39,062 bases of DNA from Candidatus Yanofskybacteria bacterium CG10_big_fil_rev_8_21_14_0_10_36_16 (GCA_002794035.1 PCXQ01000002.1:1-39062); one strand, 5' to 3'; numbered from the stretch's first letter, positions 24,201 to 32,482 are shown. Numbers and translations: made by a program. Notes: generated by a model not told the origin, from the sequence alone.

Positions 24201-26672
24201 TTATAGGGGTTCCTGATCCAATACGTTGCCGGGGGGTATTATCCTTCTGCCCTCCTCAAGCTGTTGCAACCGTTGTTGGACTAATTCATTTCCAGGATTT
24301 AATCTTTCGATTTCTCTAACCTGACTAAGAGCATTTTCTATGTCCCCCCTCTCTTCATACATCAATGATAGATACCACCTGGCGTTTGAATAATCCGGGA
24401 ACAAAGATACGGCCTGCTGCCAAGCATTAAATGCTGCATCTTTTTGATTATTTCTATAATATAAAAGGCCAAGCTGGAAAACAATACTTGGATCTCTTGG
24501 GCTTGAAGCCCTAATAACCTCCAATCCGGCAATTGCCTGTTTCAAATTATTCATTCTTTCGAAAGCAGCGGACATATTGTATATAGCTCTGCCATTTGAC
24601 CTGTTAAGCTCTACTGCTTTTTGATAATTTTCAACTGACTTATTTAAGTTCTCATTTATTTTCTCCCTCAACTGATTAATCGTATTTATATCACTTCTGG
24701 GAGTTCTGTTTAGTGTTCTAGTCAAATTCTCAGCAATAGCAAGATAAGTGTTCCCCAACCTTGTATATGTCAAGGAGTTGTGTGGATCACGCAATAAAGA
24801 TTCTTTATACATTTCTATGGCTATATTTTCTGAACCGCCAACCAAGCCCATAAGATTTTGATAAATAAAACCTCGATTTGCCCAATTTCTTGCATCTGTC
24901 GGATTTATATCGGTACTTCTTTTTGCAATATCTACCGCCGATGCAATATTGTTTTGTATCTTTGCATTATGTGCCTGAGTCTCAGCAGGATCAACTTCTT
25001 TATTTAACTGATCTGCCAAAACAGCAATAATGGTTTGAGACAACTCTCTTGGATAAAAAGTTTCGTTTCTGTCGCTGTTTACAGCTTTAACGAGCCTCTC
25101 AATCTTACTATCATTATTATTTTCCTCTAAAGCATTGGCATAGTGATAGCTCGCCAAATACCTATTGGCTGTAAAATATCCCCCAGTCAACACACCAACA
25201 AGAGCAACAATGAATAATACCGATCCTAGAAGTGAAAGCACTGGCGATCCTTCAAGCTCCACCACCTTCTCTTCTGATTTGGGGTTGGCAATATCAAAAA
25301 GAAGCAAGGTGAAAACTGCCAAAAACGAAAGGACGATGTTAAAAGGATAAAGAAAGGCAGAAACCACAACGCCAACAATCAAAGGTATGCCATAAGCATT
25401 CCCTGTTCCGCTACCTTTTAGCATATCTCTAAAACGCCTAAATAGAGCTACCCCCAAAAACCAAGCAAATAACAAAAGACCAATTAGCCCAGATACTCCG
25501 CTTTCGGTAACTATATTCAAAACCTCGGAAGTCGCTTTATTAAACCTTACCTGTGAAAAAGGGGTGTTGGCTATGGCCTGAGGTTTAAATTTGTCATAAG
25601 AAATTCCATAGTTACTAATACCAAAACCGAATAAAGGTTTTTCTTTTATTGAATCCTTGAGAATACTAAAGGAACTTTTTTGAGACAAATTTATTTCAGT
25701 AGGTATTTTACTTCTTAGAGGTAAGCTAAGATCAATCAACATTAAGAATGTGCCCATAACAACAATTGCTAAGGGCATAACAAAAATATTCATGCGAATT
25801 CTTCCCATCTCAAAAACTCTTATAACCATCCAACCAACAAGAACAATAAACGCTGTTATCCATAAGGGCCACCAGTTTATCAAAACCAGCAAAAATAACG
25901 TAACCAACAAAGCCAAAAATCTGGAACCATCAAAAACTTTTTTCCAAAAACCAGTCATGGACTTTGAGGAAGACATGAAAAGAGGAAGACTCAAGGCAGC
26001 TACCATAACAAGAGTATTAAGGCTCCCAACAGTATTAAATGAACGCCCTACAGATCCCAAAAAATTAAATACACCAAGACCTAATACCTGCAAAACTCCT
26101 AGCAATAAAGCAATCGCAATAGAATAAATGTAAACATTTTTTAATCTCTTGCCGTTATCATCGATTACATTTAATCCCACAACAAACAAAACGGCCAGAA
26201 AGGCCCAAACAATAAAGGAGTCTGAGGAATTGGAAAAACCACCCATCAAACTTACATATTTATTAACCGAAAATAAAGAAGACAGCAAGATAAAACCTAT
26301 AAATACCCCCATGGGCAAATAGAAACTACTAGGCCTATATTTGAAGGTTCCCGTCTTAATAACATCTAAAAGATAAAAGATTGCGGCTCCACCTGACAAA
26401 ACAACCAAAAATATTTGCTTGTTGTAATCTAACGGACTGGCAGTAAAAGGCAAAACAAACAAAGGAATTAAAAACACAGTGGCATAAAAAAACCACTGTG
26501 AGATTTTTCTAAAATTAAAGCCACTGGGTTCCTCTGTATTAGCCCGGTGGTCTGCACCAATAAGCTCGGGTTCTTCTTGTGAACCCAAACCCTCTGAAGA
26601 ATCAAGGATATTCTTTTCTTCCTTGTATTCTTCCGATACATTGGAATTATTTCCATGAAAATTAATTTCCAT
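24201..26672 (-). CDS. O-antigen ligase-like polytopic membrane protein with C-terminal TPRs
   Basis: The 823-residue protein has an acidic cytoplasmic start, then about 12 membrane segments (residues 50-510). These include a large loop with KPLFGFGISNYGISYDKF, the kind of G-x-G-x-x-x-Y segment seen in the Wzy/WaaL (O-antigen ligase) family. After the last helix, tetratricopeptide repeats run to residue 810 (ARNWANRGFIYQNL, AIYNMSAAFERMNNLKQAIA, ARWYLSLMYEERGDIENALS). Such proteins attach or polymerise surface polysaccharide, or glycosylate pilins. The neighbouring pilin-like gene makes the second option worth considering. Substrate unknown. Confidence 0.75.
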   Translation of the reverse strand: MEINFHGNNSNVSEEYKEEKNILDSSEGLGSQEEPELIGADHRANTEEPSGFNFRKISQWFFYATVFLIPLFVLPFTASPLDYNKQIFLVVLSGGAAIFYLLDVIKTGTFKYRPSSFYLPMGVFIGFILLSSLFSVNKYVSLMGGFSNSSDSFIVWAFLAVLFVVGLNVIDDNGKRLKNVYIYSIAIALLLGVLQVLGLGVFNFLGSVGRSFNTVGSLNTLVMVAALSLPLFMSSSKSMTGFWKKVFDGSRFLALLVTLFLLVLINWWPLWITAFIVLVGWMVIRVFEMGRIRMNIFVMPLAIVVMGTFLMLIDLSLPLRSKIPTEINLSQKSSFSILKDSIKEKPLFGFGISNYGISYDKFKPQAIANTPFSQVRFNKATSEVLNIVTESGVSGLIGLLLFAWFLGVALFRRFRDMLKGSGTGNAYGIPLIVGVVVSAFLYPFNIVLSFLAVFTLLLFDIANPKSEEKVVELEGSPVLSLLGSVLFIVALVGVLTGGYFTANRYLASYHYANALEENNNDSKIERLVKAVNSDRNETFYPRELSQTIIAVLADQLNKEVDPAETQAHNAKIQNNIASAVDIAKRSTDINPTDARNWANRGFIYQNLMGLVGGSENIAIEMYKESLLRDPHNSLTYTRLGNTYLAIAENLTRTLNRTPRSDINTINQLREKINENLNKSVENYQKAVELNRSNGRAIYNMSAAFERMNNLKQAIAGLEVIRASSPRDPSIVFQLGLLYYRNNQKDAAFNAWQQAVSLFPDYSNARWYLSLMYEERGDIENALSQVREIERLNPGNELVQQRLQQLEEGRRIIPPGNVLDQEPL

Positions 26673-26854
26673 GTATTTTTGCTAAAAATTTGTCTTGTCT
26701 CAACGGCCATAGCGATTAAGACTTAACCGAATTTTTAACTGATTAATTAATTGTCCGCCGATTTGTTACGAACGTATTCGACCAATCGGCAAATAATAAA
26801 CTTAGGTATGTTTCTTATTATAATTATATAACACAGAGATTCACAGACAAAATA

Positions 26855-26970
26855 TTGACCCCGCCCTTGAAAGTTTGTATCGTATACAATCGCACTGTGT
26901 TTATGTATTAAAATTCAACAATTTTAAAATTGAGAAGAAAGATTTAATATTCTCAAGAGCGGGGTTGACT
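26855..26970. repeat. intergenic inverted-repeat element, copy D (complete, inverted orientation)
   Basis: The left arm is TTGACCCCGCCCTTGAAAG and the right arm TCTCAAGAGCGGGGTTGACT; the core CCCCGCYCTTGA is shared. Inside are a perfect dyad TTGTAT-CGT-ATACAA beside the left arm and the palindrome CAATTTTAAAATTG (26919-26932). It occupies the gap of about 350 bp before the HTH gene. The rest of that gap holds a dyad GCCGATT...AATCGGC near 26757-26792 and nothing else I can name. Confidence 0.75.
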
Positions 26971-27025
26971 TATCAACAATTAATTGAGAAGATAAATTTA
27001 TTAATCTTTAGTATACTTAGTACAA

Positions 27026-27280
27026 ATGGATAAAAAATACCTAACAGTAAAAGAAGTGGCAAAACTTGTCGGAGTAACCCCTCTGACAATTCGTAACTGG
27101 GATAAAGCCGGTAAACTTATTGCCCATAGAAATCCCGTAAATAATTATAGGGTATATAAAACGGCAGATGTAGATAAACTAGTAGAAGACATTGAGGGAA
27201 GCAAAGGAAAGACATTCCCCCGCCCGCCAAAAGAACCGCCCAAACCAAAAACAAAAAAACTAATGATTGAAGAATTATAA
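27026..27280 (+). CDS. MerR/excisionase-type helix-turn-helix DNA-binding protein
   Basis: The 84-residue protein begins YLTVKEVAKLVGVTPLTIRN, then WDKAGKLIAHRNPVNNYRVY, a winged helix-turn-helix of the MerR/Xis type. The tail is basic and proline rich (KTFPRPPKEPPKPKTKKL). It has no effector domain, so it resembles small regulators or recombination directionality factors. A TATACT box ends 8 nt before ATG and there is no ribosome binding site. It is convergent to the minus-strand gene at 27312. What it binds is unknown; the dyads upstream in element D are candidates. Confidence 0.8.
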   Translation: MDKKYLTVKEVAKLVGVTPLTIRNWDKAGKLIAHRNPVNNYRVYKTADVDKLVEDIEGSKGKTFPRPPKEPPKPKTKKLMIEEL

Positions 27281-27306
27281 AAACGGCTCATAATGAACCG
27301 TTTTTT
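27280..27306 (+). terminator. terminator of the HTH gene
   Basis: AAAACGG and CCGTTTT pair, with an inner TCA/TGA, followed by TTTATATG. The hairpin begins at the last base of the stop codon. Confidence 0.75.
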
Positions 27307-27311
27307 ATATG

Positions 27312-27563
27312 TTAAGCCAAAAAGAAGTTTTTCCAGATAGCTACAACACATGAAATTGTATAAATCAAAGTTAATGTAAAAACACCGAATTGCTTATTGC
27401 GCCATGCAGTTATAAACCAAAATGGTTCCGTGGTAAAAGTGAGCACAAAACCCCAAGGAGCCCATGGATTGCCGACAGCTATCATAAAAAAGCCGATACT
27501 CCCAATTATCGCAATATACCACTGGCCAAACTTTTCAAAAGACACAAAACACCTCTTCTTCAC
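27312..27563 (-). CDS. small membrane protein, unknown function
   Basis: The 83 residues contain hydrophobic segments at about 14-32, 37-52 and 62-79, rich in Trp and Phe (NPWAPWGFVLTFTTEPFWFI). It starts with GTG, which overlaps the TGA stop of the gene upstream (ACGTGA), so translation is probably coupled to it. I recognise no family. The pairing suggests that the two products act together. Confidence 0.62.
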   Translation of the reverse strand: MKKRCFVSFEKFGQWYIAIIGSIGFFMIAVGNPWAPWGFVLTFTTEPFWFITAWRNKQFGVFTLTLIYTISCVVAIWKNFFLA

Positions 27564-28144
27564 GTTGTTGGATAAAAACCATCAGGAATGGGCATTCTTA
27601 CCAAATGAGCCTCTTCATACGGACGCTCCACTCGATTATAAATTTTCCATGTTCTAAGTCTTGTTTCTTCATGGGGGACCACGATTTTAGGATCACTACC
27701 TAAAATCTGGTTTTTCTCTTCATCAGTTGTCGGCCTAACTTCAAACAAGCCATTAAACGGATCTCGGACAAAAGTTGCTAAATCTTTTGCTGTCACATTT
27801 TGTATGGGAATGACCAGCCATACATACTGATTCCTTTCAAGAAACCACTTTGCCTCACTTGCCACACCAAGACCCAAGCGGCCATCCAGAAAAGGCACTG
27901 CGACGCAATTTGTGCAATGGGGCAATACTTCTTCATAATAATAGTTCATTCCCTTATGGTTAGTACTGCTCTCTACCTTTCTTCGGGCCCATTTGTCATA
28001 TCCCACCTGATGATGAGGTTGATTAGGATTCTCAATAAAATCCGAGTTTGAGCCGAATAATGTTCCGACAATCAACTTAACAAAAGCTTTCTCAACTGGC
28101 TTATTATAGGTATTAACTGGATGCGCAAAATACATTTTTTTCAT
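27560..28144 (-). CDS. unknown 194-residue protein, possible deoxyribosyltransferase-like fold
   Basis: The start MKKMYFAHPVNTYNKPVEKA and the segment CTNCVAVPFLDGRLGLGVAS (followed by EAKWFL) recall the strand-loop-helix pattern of nucleoside 2-deoxyribosyltransferase-like proteins, where a Glu in the last helix is catalytic. This is an impression, not a firm match. There is no signal or membrane segment. A good AGGAGA site precedes ATG. The 83-residue membrane protein is coupled to its stop. It lies in an accessory block with a nuclease-fold gene upstream. Confidence 0.5.
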   Translation of the reverse strand: MKKMYFAHPVNTYNKPVEKAFVKLIVGTLFGSNSDFIENPNQPHHQVGYDKWARRKVESSTNHKGMNYYYEEVLPHCTNCVAVPFLDGRLGLGVASEAKWFLERNQYVWLVIPIQNVTAKDLATFVRDPFNGLFEVRPTTDEEKNQILGSDPKIVVPHEETRLRTWKIYNRVERPYEEAHLVRMPIPDGFYPTT

Positions 28145-28238
28145 TTCTTTCTCCTATTTTCTTATTAAATATCTGTCACTAGGTTACAAGGGTAAAATTT
28201 TTTTTAAAGTTTACAAATTCATAAATTATTTTAAAGCA

Positions 28239-28260
28239 AAAACCTCTTATTTGAGGTTTT
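28239..28260 (-). terminator. terminator of the exonuclease-like gene with the stop codon in its loop
   Basis: AAAACCTC and GAGGTTTT pair around a 6-nt loop that contains the TAA stop (28247-28249). TTTGCTTT follows on the minus strand. Confidence 0.75.
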
Positions 28261-28879
28261 GATTTACATTTTCCCTAATTTTTTTAAAAATTTTATATGA
28301 TTGCATTGCGCCATTTAATGCTGTATGGGGATAAGGCTCTTGTTTAATACCTAGCCGCTTGGAAATTTTGCCGGATCTAACACTAAACTCTCTGGGATCA
28401 TATATTACATTTGGCTCAAGCAATTCTTGAACAGCCATAGAGCGGGTATCTAAACGCGTATAGTGAAAAAATCTTGATAAATCTTCATTCAAAATATCAC
28501 AACAAACAAAAGCTACCTGTAAAAAATTCCAATCAAAGAAAAAATTGTGTCCTGTTGGAATAATTTTTTCCTGCCATTGACCCAAAAATTCGAAAAGTTT
28601 TTTTAAAGCACAGTTCAAAGATACAGCATCGTTCCACTCCCCATTAAATGCGCGCTTTGGATATTCATTAATTAAATTAGAAATGCATCTCTCGGGATGT
28701 TGTGGGTTTATTTTTATTTCGAACTCACCCAACTTATCAAAGTTAGGTTGGTCAGCCACGACCATTCCTATTTCAATAATTTCATGCCACGGGACTAAAA
28801 CATTACCGACTTTTTTTAAAGGATCATGCCCAGTTGTTTCAATATCAATAAATCCAAAAATGTATTCTTCTTTGGCCAC
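28247..28879 (-). CDS. DEDDh (DnaQ-like) exonuclease-fold protein with altered third motif
   Basis: The 210 residues hold motif I FIDIETTG (Asp12, Glu14) and motif II TGHNFFFDWNFL of the DnaQ/RNase T family of 3'-5' exonucleases. Motif III reads PHTALNGAMQSYKIF: His185 is present, but residue 190, Asp in active enzymes (H-x-A-L-x-D-A), is Gly (codon GGC). Family members trim DNA or RNA 3' ends. Loss of this metal-binding Asp should impair catalysis, so this may be a binding protein or a recently damaged enzyme. It starts with GTG after AGGAGA and is a single-gene unit. Confidence 0.78.
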   Translation of the reverse strand: MAKEEYIFGFIDIETTGHDPLKKVGNVLVPWHEIIEIGMVVADQPNFDKLGEFEIKINPQHPERCISNLINEYPKRAFNGEWNDAVSLNCALKKLFEFLGQWQEKIIPTGHNFFFDWNFLQVAFVCCDILNEDLSRFFHYTRLDTRSMAVQELLEPNVIYDPREFSVRSGKISKRLGIKQEPYPHTALNGAMQSYKIFKKIRENVNQNLK

Positions 28880-29001
28880 AATTTTCTCCTGTTTTTACTA
28901 AAGTGCTTAAACAAGCATAATATTATAAAAAACAAAAATCAACTGCCGATCTTTTTTATAAATTTTTTATTCAAAAATGTATAAAACTAAAATTAAAAAA
29001 T

Positions 29002-29053
29002 AAACCCCCGTTAAAACGGGGGTTTCTATCCCACACTCATACATGAGTGTGGG
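29002..29053 (-). terminator. tandem terminator hairpins of the 936-residue gene
   Basis: Read on the minus strand, CCCACACTCAT pairs with ATGAGTGTGGG first, then AAACCCCCG pairs with CGGGGGTTT, followed by ATTTTTTAATTTT. A second GGGGGTTT at 29051-29058 allows an alternative, longer pairing. Confidence 0.85.
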
Positions 29054-29069
29054 GGTTTATTTAAATTTT

Positions 29070-31880
29070 TTAAACCGCTTTCGGTAAAAACTTATTCCAG
29101 TTAAATGATTTAGGATTTGCAAACCAATCTCTCAAATAATCATGCGGTAACATCTGCACAAGAATCGGACCTTCTTCGGGCCCACCAGCGGGAATGCTCA
29201 CAAAGCACACACCGGTGTTGTTGGGAGGAAATCCTCCTGAAGAGCCGTACATATTGGTATGGACGCTTGCTGCGCACATAATATATGTTAAATGATTAAC
29301 TTCAGCCTTGGCATAAAAGTGTTTATCACCATAAAAAGTAACTGTGGCAGTTTTTAAGAGACCATATGAATCATCTCCTCGGGCCAAATCATTTCGTATA
29401 ACTGATTTTAGAAGGTCAGACCAGCTTGATAACTTAGCCGGCGTACCATGGACCCTCATGCCCCAAGGATAACCATCGGGCGCTTGGACCGTACCCCAGC
29501 CAAATGTCTCATTGCCAAATCTGGGCGCTCTAATTGATTTACTCAAAAAATCAGGATTGTTTTTAAGATATTTTTGCCAAAACGGAAGTTGGGCAAGTTT
29601 TTCCTGCAAGTGGCGTGCAATATAATCGCCTTCAAGATCTCTTTGGTCAAGGGTTTTAATACGGTGATTACCATTAGGAAAATTGTGAATAGCCAAATCT
29701 CGCGTATCCACCATGCTTTTGTGGAAATCACTAATGCCGCGAATATTCAAACCAGATTTAACAAATCTTTCTAAAACTGCGCTATAAAAATCGACATTCG
29801 GGTCGATGTGTCGTTCATAAACCTGCATCATCTGATGGAACGGAAAATCTTCGCCCCTAAAATAAAGCTGTGAAATACTTACGCGATTAATATCGCTAGT
29901 TATCTCACGAACAAGTTCATGATCCCCTTGCTCAGAGGCCCTTTGAAGGTCAGAGGTCATTTGCAATAACCACCGTTCAAAATGTAAAATTTTCATTCGC
30001 TCAGGATCTGGCCGATAGCGAGGATTAAACCACATGTCGCCATTGGTAGCATCATCCATCTCGGCAGTCATGTGCAACCCAATATCTTTTGCATTAATTA
30101 CACCCTCACGACGCATCAACTCAATAGCCGCCTCTGTAACGCCAAGGTGGATCTTCTGAGCGGGGTCCCAAATATACCTTTTGTCAGGAGCACCAAAGTG
30201 GTTATCTGTGTTTAAGAATACATTAATATACTCTGTTTTGGGATAAGGAAAAGCAAAATTTTGATTATAAAACGGCCTGTCCTTATCCAATCTAGAAATT
30301 GGCAAGGATATGGTGTTGAGAATACCGTTACTCCAAGAAAGCAATAAAACTCCAGGCTTAAACATGGGGTTGTTCACCAGCTTTTGAACCTTGTGAACTT
30401 CCCTAATATTATTTCTAAATTCATCACGCAAAAAAACGTCATCAAGACAGCTGGGAGCAACAGCAACAAACTTTGTAACAGGCTTCCCATCTATGGAATC
30501 TTCTCTGCCCACCAATCGATGGTCTAAAGCAAATGGATGGCAAATAACAGTGAGATCAGCCAAGGTATCAGCAAACACCTCTGCGCCATAGGAATCGCCA
30601 TAACTAGCAAGCAACGAATCAGTAACCCTCTCGTGCTTAGGAATATGCGCTTTAACAATATGTTTATGAAGTTTAAAATATGCACTCCCCTGGCTAATAA
30701 CTTTAGCGTTAGGGATTGCTTCCTCAAACTTTTTAACAACAAAAGCTGTTATCTTGCGATTGAAGTATCTATAGTGACGATTATGTATGTTGCTTTGAAT
30801 TGTTCTAGCTTTTTTTCTGGTTAAGCGCATAACTTCGCTATCCCAATGTCTTATTTCACTAGTGTCATTGTCTTTCCTTGCTTTGGAAAAGCGCGACTTG
30901 GCCATGTTCAGCTCAGCTTCAATTTTCTTTTCTTTAACAATTTTTAAATACCTGCACTGATAATATGAAGCTGCCCTGATTAATTCCTCTTCTTTAAGGC
31001 CGAACATTATATACACAGGCCCCGGAAATTCTGGACCCTTATTTCTCGGCCTATGAGAAATTTTATGTAAAGCATCAATAATCTCATTAAACTTTTCTTC
31101 TAATGTCTGATAAATTAAATCATCAGTTATATTTCCTCTCAAAATATCTATAACTTCTTCCCGATATTCCTCAGGAAATCTTTTGGGGTTTGCTTCTAGT
31201 CCTGATACCTCAGCACGATAAGCCGCTAAGGGTCCCGCGGTCTTTTTTGACCAAAGGTCTAAGATGTTAACAAAAATCACAGCCTTAGCCCCGCGATTTC
31301 TAGCATCAGCAAAAGCTCGTCTTGTCGTATTACTTTCAATGTCGGGATACTTAATGCCGATAAGAGAACCATTAATAATAGATACCTGACCTTCTGGTTC
31401 CTCAGAAATAACGAAGGGGTTACTATAGGAATTATCAGGAAATTCATAATTCTCCAATCCTTCAGGAAGGTCGTCCAAAGAAGCAAAACGACCCATACCA
31501 GCCTTAAACTTAACAATAGATGATGATGTATTGCTGGTATAACCCTTTTTGGACTTCACTCTTTTCCTAATAATGCTTTTTGGTATATGAGGATGTGTTT
31601 CTTCAAATTTAGAAAGCATATCATTACCAACAGCTCTCCAAAGAAGCTTATCTACATCAGGTGTCCAGATTAATTCATCAAGGCGACTACTAATCACCTT
31701 TTGAGTCATAGTTGAACCGGCTAACTTATCGTGAAATTCTTCATTAATAATTTGGCAAATCTTGGCCAAACCACCATCCTGATTAAGCAATTGCTGGACC
31801 AGTTCTTTGCAACGCTTCTCTAATCCTGAGATTTTCCATATCTCTCTTTTCCTGTTTTTTTGATTAACTTCCTCAGACAT
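29070..31880 (-). CDS. large metallophosphoesterase-like protein with N-terminal helical region
   Basis: The 936-residue protein does not match any family I know over its whole length. The C-terminal 400 residues show a spaced set like calcineurin-type metallophosphoesterases: FLNTDNHFGAPD (D-x-H), TNGDMWFNP (GD), FPNGNHRIK (GNH) and TFYGDKHFYAKAEVNH (G-x-x-H). Mre11-like nucleases share this plan. A helix-turn-helix-like part near residues 30-75 and a lysine-rich coiled segment (residues 310-370) precede it. There are no membrane segments. The start at 31880 was chosen because AAGGAGG lies 5 nt before it; an ATG 6 codons earlier overlaps that site. It has its own terminator. Confidence 0.5.
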   Translation of the reverse strand: MSEEVNQKNRKREIWKISGLEKRCKELVQQLLNQDGGLAKICQIINEEFHDKLAGSTMTQKVISSRLDELIWTPDVDKLLWRAVGNDMLSKFEETHPHIPKSIIRKRVKSKKGYTSNTSSSIVKFKAGMGRFASLDDLPEGLENYEFPDNSYSNPFVISEEPEGQVSIINGSLIGIKYPDIESNTTRRAFADARNRGAKAVIFVNILDLWSKKTAGPLAAYRAEVSGLEANPKRFPEEYREEVIDILRGNITDDLIYQTLEEKFNEIIDALHKISHRPRNKGPEFPGPVYIMFGLKEEELIRAASYYQCRYLKIVKEKKIEAELNMAKSRFSKARKDNDTSEIRHWDSEVMRLTRKKARTIQSNIHNRHYRYFNRKITAFVVKKFEEAIPNAKVISQGSAYFKLHKHIVKAHIPKHERVTDSLLASYGDSYGAEVFADTLADLTVICHPFALDHRLVGREDSIDGKPVTKFVAVAPSCLDDVFLRDEFRNNIREVHKVQKLVNNPMFKPGVLLLSWSNGILNTISLPISRLDKDRPFYNQNFAFPYPKTEYINVFLNTDNHFGAPDKRYIWDPAQKIHLGVTEAAIELMRREGVINAKDIGLHMTAEMDDATNGDMWFNPRYRPDPERMKILHFERWLLQMTSDLQRASEQGDHELVREITSDINRVSISQLYFRGEDFPFHQMMQVYERHIDPNVDFYSAVLERFVKSGLNIRGISDFHKSMVDTRDLAIHNFPNGNHRIKTLDQRDLEGDYIARHLQEKLAQLPFWQKYLKNNPDFLSKSIRAPRFGNETFGWGTVQAPDGYPWGMRVHGTPAKLSSWSDLLKSVIRNDLARGDDSYGLLKTATVTFYGDKHFYAKAEVNHLTYIMCAASVHTNMYGSSGGFPPNNTGVCFVSIPAGGPEEGPILVQMLPHDYLRDWFANPKSFNWNKFLPKAV

Positions 31881-31988
31881 AAAACCTCCTTTTCTCATAT
31901 AAGAATTTTAAATGTTCTTGCATTAATACTATCTTTATAAAAAACTGTAACAACTTGTCTTTAATTTTTTTGCGTTGTGTTACAACCA

Positions 31989-32016
31989 AAAAAACCGCTC
32001 TTATGAGCGGTTTTTT
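31989..32016. terminator. bidirectional terminator before the 936-residue gene
   Basis: AAAAAACCGCTC and GAGCGGTTTTTT pair perfectly around TTAT with T runs on both strands. It separates the small transcript at 32.07-32.26 kb from the gene starting at 31880. Confidence 0.8.
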
Positions 32017-32077
32017 GAATATAGATATCCACAATTAAATTTATTGCGACATTTATAGGTTATATAAAAAGAAAGAT

Positions 32078-32106
32078 CCGCTGTTCCTGTGCATCAGGAA
32101 CAGCGG
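32078..32106 (-). terminator. terminator of the small hairpin-rich transcript
   Basis: CCGCTGTTCCTG and CAGGAACAGCGG form a perfect 12-bp stem with a 5-nt loop; on the minus strand ATCTTTCTTTTT follows. Confidence 0.75.
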
Positions 32107-32134
32107 TTGAGAGATCGGTCAAATCGACCTCTCT

Positions 32135-32233
32135 CTATTGCTCCGGCCCACAGGCCGGATGATCCTTTAGCGACGGTGCGAGCACCATCGCTAACAGAAT
32201 CAGAAACACTGGAATAATCAGAACGTACTGCAT
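32135..32233 (-). CDS. 32-residue hydrophobic peptide in a structured transcript
   Basis: Reading MQYVLIIPVFLILLAMVLAP then SLKDHPACGPEQ, it has one membrane helix and a short polar tail with one cysteine. GGGAGG lies 7 nt before ATG, and a strong promoter lies about 30 bp upstream. Its codons are richer in G and C than those of its neighbours (CTG, GTG, GCG, CCG). The coding DNA itself contains two hairpins: GCGATGGTGC/GCACCGTCGC (one mismatch) and TCCGGCC/GGCCGGA. Single-helix peptides of this size include type I toxins and small membrane regulators; I cannot assign it. It could also be an accidental frame in a structured RNA. Confidence 0.5.
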   Translation of the reverse strand: MQYVLIIPVFLILLAMVLAPSLKDHPACGPEQ

Positions 32234-32262
32234 GGCAGAACCTCCCTTACCTAACTATTTAT

Positions 32263-32291
32263 ATTATAACACAAAATATGTATTATTACAA
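32263..32291 (-). promoter_or_regulatory. strong promoter of the small transcript
   Basis: TTGTAA, 17 nt, TATAAT on the minus strand. Start expected near 32256, 23 nt before the ATG at 32233 with a good ribosome binding site between. Confidence 0.7.
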
Positions 32292-32362
32292 GTGCTGCAA
32301 ATATCGCCTCCCGAGTTAATTATACGAAAATAGAGCTTATTTTTTAAGTTGTTGAATAGAAT

Positions 32363-32412
32363 TGCGGGGGCACATGGACTCCCTTCGACTCATTGCATTC
32401 GCTCAGGATAAA
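32363..32412. repeat. truncated copy of a tRNA-like 3' end joined to a CTTCGAC/GCTCAGG-type dispersed repeat
   Basis: TGCGGGGGCACATGGACTC repeats, with one change, the block at 32483-32501. It runs directly into CCCTTCGACTC...TTCGCTCAGGA, which resembles short dispersed repeats (CCTTCGAC...GCTCAGGA) that I have seen in many environmental genomes; that is from memory. The rest of the 410 bp between the peptide promoter and tRNA-Trp is described in the two entries that follow; I see no gene. Confidence 0.5.
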
Positions 32413-32482
32413 CTTCTCGTCCTATCACAAAAAAAACGGCAAGTTCAGCATAAATCTAAAGCTTGCACTGAGTTTGCAAAAG

